Origin: an uncultured Ruminococcus sp.
Lineage (GTDB): Bacteria; Bacillota; Clostridia; Oscillospirales; Ruminococcaceae
Reading direction: 5' to 3'
Length of the DNA: 10,019 bases
Assembly: GCA_937898375.1 (NCBI GenBank)
Contig: CALEJX010000492.1
Location: 1-10,019 of the forward strand
The notes below the pieces were generated by a model. That model did not search any database. It was not told where the DNA came from and saw only the letters and a program-made list of their open reading frames with translations. Positions 6,201 to 10,019 of the stretch are shown piece after piece (the first letter of the stretch is position 1; every line of letters begins with the position of its first letter). Both the position numbers and the translations under genes were made by a program.

Positions 6201-8894
6201 TTTGTTGTTATAGTTTGCAAAAGTGTATGTACCATCTGGATTCTTGGTACTAATTACGTTTCCATTTGTATCATACTGATATTCTGTTACATTTTCAGCA
6301 ATATCATAGCTTTTGGAAATCTCATCGTACTTGTTTTCACCGTTATCAAGTCTATACTCAATTCTATCCACGGTGTATGTCATTCCGTCTGTATCAACTT
6401 TGTTTGTCTTCACAGCATACTTTTCATCATAATCATAATGGAAAGTTTTTACAAGGGTATCGCCGTCATATTCCTCAACGCCAGTCTGTTTCTGTGCCGA
6501 GTCATATGTATATACCTGTTTCAGGCCATCAGCGTTAACAAGCCAGTTCACAGAGCCATTCTCGTTATATACAATGCGGTCTGTGATTTCATCATAGCAG
6601 TTAGTGATTTTACAAAGTCTGCCATTCGCATCGTATTCGTAAGTCTCTGTACCGCCTGATACACTTGTTGCAGAGATGAGTTTACCGTCCGAATAGCTAA
6701 ATGATACTGTTCTGTCGGCGGTAATATCCTTGATTTCTATAATTCTTTTATGTTCGGTATTATCCGTGTAGGTGATCGTATACTCTCTGCCCGTAGAATC
6801 AGTTACAGTTCTCACATCATTGACAATAGAAGAAATAGTGAGAATATTTCCTTCAGGATCTTTCACCCAATCCAGCTCACCGGAGGAGTTGAAATGGTAC
6901 TGAGACTGAGCCGCATTGGTAATCGTATACTCATCGCCGGACTTAACCATAGTGCTATGCGCATTCAAGCATTCAAATCCGCCATTTTCAGCATCCTTAA
7001 ATGTGGTGTTAGAGCCATCGGGAAGAACAACCTGATAATATCCAGTTGCAGGAGTAATGATTTTGCTGACATCAATATTGAAGTCCCAGCCAACACCAAA
7101 CGAGCCTTCTTCATTGCTCATAGAGTTGTAAGTTCTGATGAAATCGGACTGTACGCCAGGAGATTCCACACTCAGATCAGTAAATGTCTTTGTGTAGTTA
7201 CCAGTGGCGATATGTACACCATCGCCCATTTCCCAGCCTTTACGATAGAGCGTATAATCTGGTTCATCATATTCTCTGAACCACGGTCTGAACCAGAAAC
7301 GATCTGAAGTGTACTCACCGTCAAAATCAAGACCAATGCAGTTACCCTCAGCATCAACATAGTCAAAGTTAAAACGGCGAAGCGTATTTAGCGAACCATC
7401 TTCTTCATTGATATAAGTATTGGGATTGTCCCAAAGAATTGTTTGAAGTCCGCCGTCATATCCAAAATGAATGACATGTGTGCCGGAGGAGTAGACCGCT
7501 TTTTCACCAGATGGTTCGTTCACATTCCAGCTCGGACCCTTGAAATAAATATCACCTGCGGTCCAGAGTCCATCGCAGTCAATCATAGTCGAATAAATCC
7601 AGTTGTTTTCGATATAAAGAAGATCATTGGGATTCTGCATGATAATCGCATCATAGCAGTTTGCCTGTCCGAAATTGAAATAGCCGGTATGTATTTTACC
7701 GCCATTCATGAAAATTGTTGAACCTTCTCCCTCATCCCAGATGTCAGGATTGCTTGTCATGAAGTTGAATGTTTCATTTATATACAGAGAGTAGCCATTG
7801 AGGTCGAGGAGCGTATTATACATACTCATGGAGTCATTGTAGCAGTTTCCAGTCAAAGTGAGTACGGCACCGAGATATGTTTCGTAGTCACCTGAATTCC
7901 ACCCTATGAACTCATCGATCCAGTCAGCATACCAGTCATATTCTGAGGCATCGATCACACCGTCATCATTGAAATCGAGATAATCATAGTAATTCTCTGA
8001 CTGAAGACAGGAGCCGCAATGATTCTGAAGAATATAGTTATAATCATAAACGTAAATATGTCCGTCTTGATCGATGTCCAGTTCAGGAAGATAATTATCA
8101 TCTCCGTCATACGAATCATAATAATTATCATCCAGTATCTGCATATCAGTTCCGTCAATAATACCATCATTATTAAGATCGTAATCAGCAACATAATCGC
8201 CAGTCGCTCGTCTTGCTCCTACAGCATCATAAGCAAAAGCAAGATCATGTTCATCGATTGTCTCATCACTCCACTCATTGTTGTGGTCAGGATTATATGT
8301 TGTATCGCCTGGTATCAAAATGTTCTCGCCAAGGTCATAAGAACCATATCCCATATTGCGATAGAATCTCGGAAGGTAGCCGTTGCACTCAATCTTAACG
8401 TGTGTAGCTGTGGAGGTGAATCCGGTTGCAGTAACCGAGAAAAAGCCGTCAGCATTCACATTTGTAGTGGCAATATCCTGCCAGTCCGCATTAAAAATGA
8501 TTACCTTCGCATTTGAAACATCACAGTCTTCAAGAGATGATACAACGCCTGAAACTGTCAGGTTTTGGGCTACTGACGGAAAAGAATCAAGTGGAGAGCT
8601 ACTTGTTGTTCTTAAAGGCGCTGTTGAAGATAGGGATCTTGTGCGTTTTGAAGAACTTGTGGACGAATTGGCTGAACCTTCAAAATAATCAACCTCGCCG
8701 ATACCTTGTATGGCTCGTTCAAATTCTTCAGCCAGTTCTTTTTCGTTTGCTCGTTTCTCTGCAGCTTCGGCGGCATAGGCTATATTATCTGGATGAAGGA
8801 TACCTTTTGCGGTTCCATCACCAAACAGTAATACCTGCCCGATAAAAGTTGCAGAAAGTGTCGCTGCAATAATTCGGTTGTGTGTACTTGTCAT
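2550..8894 (-). CDS. Giant secreted Rhs/YD-repeat polymorphic toxin
   Basis: I prefer the ATG at 8892-8894 (2,114 residues): AAAGGAAG sits 6 nt before it but directly abuts the ATG at 8900. Numbering below is from 8900. Signal peptide with hydrophobic core 10-26 and possible cleavage near AYA-AEA (41-46); Ser/Thr-rich linker 76-105; carboxypeptidase-regulatory-like beta domain about 108-198; three dockerin/EF-hand calcium loops (241-252, 275-286, 309-320); uncharacterised beta-rich segment about 340-540; Rhs entry region with TGNYTKTFTDL (567-577) and SDFIRTYNS; YD repeats about 660-1850 (such as YDANGNK); core end YLRARYYDP...GRFISRD (1849-1866); toxin tip after 1893. Rhs proteins form a hollow beta-cocoon that encloses the toxin, which is released by proteolysis at the core end. 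No LPXTG, S-layer or T6SS adaptor domain is seen, so Sec export is the likely route. Role inferred: contact-dependent competition with other bacteria. Confidence 0.95.
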   Translation of the reverse strand: MTSTHNRIIAATLSATFIGQVLLFGDGTAKGILHPDNIAYAAEAAEKRANEKELAEEFERAIQGIGEVDYFEGSANSSTSSSKRTRSLSSTAPLRTTSSSPLDSFPSVAQNLTVSGVVSSLEDCDVSNAKVIIFNADWQDIATTNVNADGFFSVTATGFTSTATHVKIECNGYLPRFYRNMGYGSYDLGENILIPGDTTYNPDHNNEWSDETIDEHDLAFAYDAVGARRATGDYVADYDLNNDGIIDGTDMQILDDNYYDSYDGDDNYLPELDIDQDGHIYVYDYNYILQNHCGSCLQSENYYDYLDFNDDGVIDASEYDWYADWIDEFIGWNSGDYETYLGAVLTLTGNCYNDSMSMYNTLLDLNGYSLYINETFNFMTSNPDIWDEGEGSTIFMNGGKIHTGYFNFGQANCYDAIIMQNPNDLLYIENNWIYSTMIDCDGLWTAGDIYFKGPSWNVNEPSGEKAVYSSGTHVIHFGYDGGLQTILWDNPNTYINEEDGSLNTLRRFNFDYVDAEGNCIGLDFDGEYTSDRFWFRPWFREYDEPDYTLYRKGWEMGDGVHIATGNYTKTFTDLSVESPGVQSDFIRTYNSMSNEEGSFGVGWDFNIDVSKIITPATGYYQVVLPDGSNTTFKDAENGGFECLNAHSTMVKSGDEYTITNAAQSQYHFNSSGELDWVKDPEGNILTISSIVNDVRTVTDSTGREYTITYTDNTEHKRIIEIKDITADRTVSFSYSDGKLISATSVSGGTETYEYDANGRLCKITNCYDEITDRIVYNENGSVNWLVNADGLKQVYTYDSAQKQTGVEEYDGDTLVKTFHYDYDEKYAVKTNKVDTDGMTYTVDRIEYRLDNGENKYDEISKSYDIAENVTEYQYDTNGNVISTKNPDGTYTFANYNNKNSVIAEVDEMGYAKIYAYADNGTRLVKQGTSLYPLAQADIDAVRAADFNPAIYLAANESSYAITSHEYYADSYVSGVIGLIHRTTDPEGYVTEYDYYTDGVGKGLVRSKILKDGNTIVNTVDYEYNAQLHVSKESTSYDLSNNVYSVKEFSYDKFNNVVEERNFGTGNVSATTITDFDLLSRKTAEYTPNYSADRSHGTIYTYYPNGSVKTQTDAEGNTTSYTYNAYGLAAKKTNPDGTINITEYDGLQREKATYFQVSAGSTRQVLTETSYEYVGNNYEIYTALNSYTNYWYKGLKSTKKTYITADKQVLAETLNDFRDNVVYEKTNGETKRTSRYYADGQLARQTDALGNVTKYEYGKLNKLEKTYVPFNTNNNGSDNCSITENGYDKNGNLTSVKQTIQEENDSTPKYSLTKNQYNAQGLLVKITLSDGTTNSDINITKYFYNNAGIETMMYTGLNSESDTDFMTTSYTYDAWGRLVNTHDATGYDSGTTTYDLNGNVISSTDANGNVTTNTYDALNRLLTANIVATDSSKNVSKSNTYDSMGRVTSTTSNGLTTSYQYDALGRKYTENEVGNNYSSFRGFFYVGVSQYPEREIVGINHLLMYSYKSYEYDAEMRISNVKESGDQTVSYTYDANGNKASETLANGVVSNYTYNKSNKIRRIENYSNNTLVSAYDYTYYLDGSDASKTRTENGVVETTSYEYDALKRLVEESVAVGNNTTDTYSYEYDDYDNRSQMTVTGTENYVTEYSYNDAHGNYTALLQREVKTSENANDLLNPTLTETTTYTYDSNGNQIRKTAPQKTENYTYDGLNQLIAYTDGDNTSSYKYNTNGLRYEKTVNGQRINHVWDAAQQIIADIYHGDYYEADCYIRGTNLAAKYRYQNAVKSDYTYYIQNAHGDVVNLVDSTGAITKTYKYDAFGVEKNINDSDTNAFRYCGEYYDAETGTVYLRARYYDPTIGRFISRDSFTGKNEDPLSLNLYTYCHNNPVFLTDSDGHFVLSTLLVGAVVGAAINVGTTIVCNAMEGKRGKELLDGTLKSVAIGAAGGMLAASGFGIVGQVIGNVALGAGDNIASQLNDMASGKQEKFNGWSFATDVALSGLSAVLCGPGAKAKVNSVLSENKRAVHRLTKGFRGGKSLSFSSRIAKGVSTFASEFSGAKNQWIKQVRTNLWRSAKKGIAKGDYCLARTGVYMFSTNFACNTTKKARDILVEKTNEY
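3292..4244. repeat. 953-bp direct repeat of the Rhs core, copy inside rhs
   Basis: Encodes residues 1553-1870 of the main Rhs protein. By eye it has no mismatch to 1025-1977. The tip-proximal edge falls in the Gly codon of FTG, a few residues past the GRFISRD motif, the usual switch point between the conserved Rhs core and variable C-terminus. Recombination with the other copy would remove 2,267 bp including tip and immunity gene. Confidence 0.95.
7941..8180 (-). other. Three dockerin/EF-hand-like calcium-binding loops
   Basis: Within rhs, three 12-residue loops match the D-x-(N/D)-x-D-G-x-I/x-x-x-x-D/E pattern: DLNNDGIIDGTD (241-252), DIDQDGHIYVYD (275-286) and DFNDDGVIDASE (309-320). The first is a textbook dockerin type I loop followed by MQIL; the second lacks the usual residue at position 9. 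Dockerins normally carry two such repeats; three in a row here may act as a calcium-dependent structural spacer or bind a cohesin on the cell surface. Confidence 0.8.
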
Positions 8895-8900
8895 TACCAT

Positions 8901-8908
8901 CTTCCTTT
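8901..8908 (-). promoter_or_regulatory. Ribosome binding site that decides the rhs start
   Basis: AAAGGAAG on the minus strand ends directly before the ATG at 8898-8900 and 6 nt before the ATG at 8892-8894. The spacing fits only the second ATG, so the protein most likely starts MTSTHNRIIAATLS rather than MVMTSTHN. Confidence 0.7.
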
Positions 8909-8936
8909 CAGATTAATAATATTTATTGCTACAAAA

Positions 8937-8975
8937 GGAAACCGCACCCTGATGTAAATTCAAAATGCGGTTTCC
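8937..8975 (-). terminator. Hairpin with T run in the rhs leader: kinase terminator or attenuator
   Basis: Perfect 10-bp arms GGAAACCGCA and TGCGGTTTCC around a 19-nt loop. Read on the minus strand, the stem is followed by TTTTGT, as in an intrinsic terminator. It lies 84 nt past the stop of the NTPase gene and 42 nt before the preferred rhs start. Because the only promoter-like pair I find for rhs (9012-9039) is upstream of it, the hairpin may sit inside the rhs 5' leader and act as an attenuator; otherwise it simply separates the two genes. Confidence 0.65.
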
Positions 8976-9011
8976 AATTTGCAACCTATGAATTAATTAG
9001 TAGTGCTTTTA

Positions 9012-9039
9012 TTTATAGAGTAGTTGAGTTTTACTTCAA
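9012..9039 (-). promoter_or_regulatory. Possible sigma-A promoter for rhs
   Basis: On the minus strand TTGAAG (9034-9039) and TATAAA (9012-9017) are separated by 16 nt, matching 4/6 and 5/6 of the consensus. It lies between the NTPase stop and the leader hairpin and would give a leader of roughly 110 nt. In such A+T-rich DNA a match of this quality can occur by chance. Confidence 0.3.
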
Positions 9040-9059
9040 TTCACTCAAATTCTACGTAT

Positions 9060-9674
9060 CTAATTCTCTTTTAAACTTGATATATCAGTATTAAAATCGT
9101 TGAGCAATATCTCAGAAATAGTATTAAATTTCATGAGGAAATCACAATGTATATTCGCAGAAAAACAAGGTAGCCTATAAATTTTGTGTCCAGATTTTTG
9201 GTACTCATTATATGTCATCTCATAAGAAACAATTCTTTCTTCTAATGAGAACATCCGAAATTTTCCATTGTCAGGCGTTGACAAATCTAAGAAAGGAATT
9301 GGTTCAAACAGAAATACACAATCATATCTGTACGTCATGATTTTATCAATCATATCATCTGATATTTTTTTATCATGTTCTTTTGCGAAAATACTTAAAA
9401 AAGGTAAACCACGATCTAACCACGCAATTCCATTGAAAGAGCTATTTTCGTATTGAGAAATTCCTCTATTTAAGATTATATCGAAAAGACTTTCCCATGC
9501 AAAATCGTTGATAGGAGGGCATATGCCCTTGATTTTTCCCTCATTGATTGAGCCCTTAATAAGTTCAGTAAAAACTTGCATATTGCCAATTTTATTTTTA
9601 GCAATTCTATTCTTTATCTCAGTTAGAAAAGTAGTCTTTCCACTCCCACATGAACCGTCGATGATAATTCTCAT
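9060..9674 (-). CDS. AAA_28-like P-loop NTPase, predicted nucleotide kinase
   Basis: Encodes 204 residues. Walker A GSCGSGKT lies at 7-14 right after the first beta strand. Further marks fit the AAA_28/thymidylate-kinase-like group: an early Glu (TEL, 36-38), LDRGLP (86-91), RYDCVFLFEPIP (116-127), an Arg-bearing segment around KFRMFSLEER (138-147) and YQKSGHKIYRLP (158-169). The length is normal for such single-domain proteins. AAAGGAG lies 11 nt upstream of the ATG, and the start overlaps the stop of the preceding reading frame (ATGA), so it was probably translated in an operon with that gene. The protein is predicted to be cytosolic and to bind ATP; the substrate is unknown. Nothing in the sequence ties it to toxin function. 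Confidence 0.85.
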   Translation of the reverse strand: MRIIIDGSCGSGKTTFLTEIKNRIAKNKIGNMQVFTELIKGSINEGKIKGICPPINDFAWESLFDIILNRGISQYENSSFNGIAWLDRGLPFLSIFAKEHDKKISDDMIDKIMTYRYDCVFLFEPIPFLDLSTPDNGKFRMFSLEERIVSYEMTYNEYQKSGHKIYRLPCFSANIHCDFLMKFNTISEILLNDFNTDISSLKEN

Positions 9675-9868
9675 CCTATAACCAACTCCTTTAAATCAAT
9701 CTCCTCAAAGATATCCCATAATACGCTTAGTTCCTTATCAAATATATCATAAAACGGATTTCCTTGATTTAAGGTAAATAATGGATGGCGAGTCTGTAAT
9801 CCGCTCTGAAAGTTAAACTTTACATCAATAAATGATTTTTTTGACTTACTGAGAATTTTAAAGCATAC
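9671..9868 (-). pseudogene. 3' remnant of an unrecognised gene upstream of the NTPase
   Basis: A 65-codon minus-strand frame ends at TGA 9671-9673, overlapping the NTPase ATG by 4 nt, the usual mark of two translationally coupled genes. It is open back to a TAA at 9869-9871 but has no ATG, GTG or TTG start. The peptide, containing QSGLQTRHPLFTLNQGNPFY and ending in DIFEEIDLKELVIG, looks like genuine protein, so the 5' part was probably lost by insertion, deletion or frameshift. A run of seven T at 9836-9842 is a possible frameshift site. I do not recognise the family. Confidence 0.55.
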
Positions 9869-9988
9869 TTACATTTGGTGCTTTAGGTAGCTTTTTACAT
9901 ACCACATTTCTGGGAAATAAAGAATATAGATTTAATAATGCTTTAGTAGAGTTATTTGCATTAGTTAGAGTCTGTTCACATAAAACTA
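9869..9988. other. Unresolved edge, possibly the end of an inserted element
   Basis: No confident gene. Start-less frames are open on both strands: plus 9862-9999 (45 codons, includes FLGNKEYRFNNALVELF) and minus 9858-10010 (50 codons, includes LYSLFPRNVVCKKLPKAP). The upstream neighbour loses its 5' end at about 9868, and a promoter pointing outward follows at 9989, which is what one would see at the end of an insertion sequence whose transposase lies beyond the window. No terminal inverted repeat or target duplication can be tested with one end only. Confidence 0.25.
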
Positions 9989-10017
9989 TTGCAATTTGAC
10001 AATAAATATGTTATAAT
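9989..10017 (+). promoter_or_regulatory. Sigma-A-like promoter reading out of the window
   Basis: TTGCAA (9989-9994) and a perfect TATAAT (10012-10017) are 17 nt apart on the plus strand. It would drive a gene to the right of the window, divergent from the rhs locus. Confidence 0.45.
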
Positions 10018-10019
10018 AA

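Noticed and set aside
5811..6659. Long plus-strand open frame (282 codons) antisense to the YD-repeat region
   Set aside because: It is a shadow of the repeats: Ile/Cys/Val-rich with no recognisable domain and no Shine-Dalgarno site, and the minus strand there is plainly Rhs.
4245..7200. Possible tandem DNA repeats or CRISPR-like periodicity in rhs
   Set aside because: The periodicity is at protein level (YD repeats); the DNA units are diverged and vary in length, with no conserved repeat/spacer pattern.
9996..10017. TTGACA next to TATAAT as the promoter pair
   Set aside because: The spacing is only 10 nt; TTGCAA at 9989 with a 17-nt spacer is the workable -35.

Overview
The window is dominated by one minus-strand locus encoding a giant secreted Rhs/YD-repeat polymorphic toxin of about 2,114 residues. 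The type of organism is inferred, not proven. A Sec signal peptide, dockerin/EF-hand calcium loops, an Rhs core with no PAAR or VgrG part, strong Shine-Dalgarno sites and a moderately to strongly A+T-rich sequence suggest a Gram-positive anaerobe of the Clostridia (Ruminococcus- or Lachnospiraceae-like).

Layout in the direction of transcription (high to low coordinates): (1) an unresolved edge with a sigma-A-like promoter pointing out of the window (9869-10019); (2) the 3' remnant of an unrecognised gene (9671-9868) that overlaps by 4 nt (3) a P-loop NTPase/nucleotide-kinase-like gene (9060-9674); (4) a 165-nt leader with a terminator-like hairpin; (5) the rhs gene (2550-8894), with signal peptide, carboxypeptidase-regulatory-like beta domain, three calcium loops, an uncharacterised beta-rich segment, an Rhs N-plug-like entry, YD repeats, the hyperconserved Rhs core end and a toxin tip I do not recognise; (6) a small, very A+T-rich, multi-pass membrane protein (2079-2540), the likely cognate immunity protein; (7) an orphan Rhs-CT cassette (226 to about 1977). 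The orphan repeats the last 953 bp of the Rhs core, by eye without a mismatch, but ends in a different tip carrying a ParB/sulfiredoxin-like DGNH motif; (8) a left edge where open frames on both strands compete: a minus-strand candidate immunity gene or the tail of a convergent plus-strand gene.

The parts fit the 'main rhs plus orphan tip' arrangement known from Rhs and CdiA loci. The expressed gene is followed by its immunity gene and then by a promoterless spare tip flanked by core homology. Recombination between the two in-frame 953-bp direct repeats (offset 2,267 bp) would delete the current tip and its immunity gene and give a 2,135-residue Rhs protein with the ParB-like tip. The most interesting points are the membrane nature of the immunity protein opposite an unrecognised toxin, the sharp edges of the repeat, and the dockerin-like loops on a toxin delivery protein.
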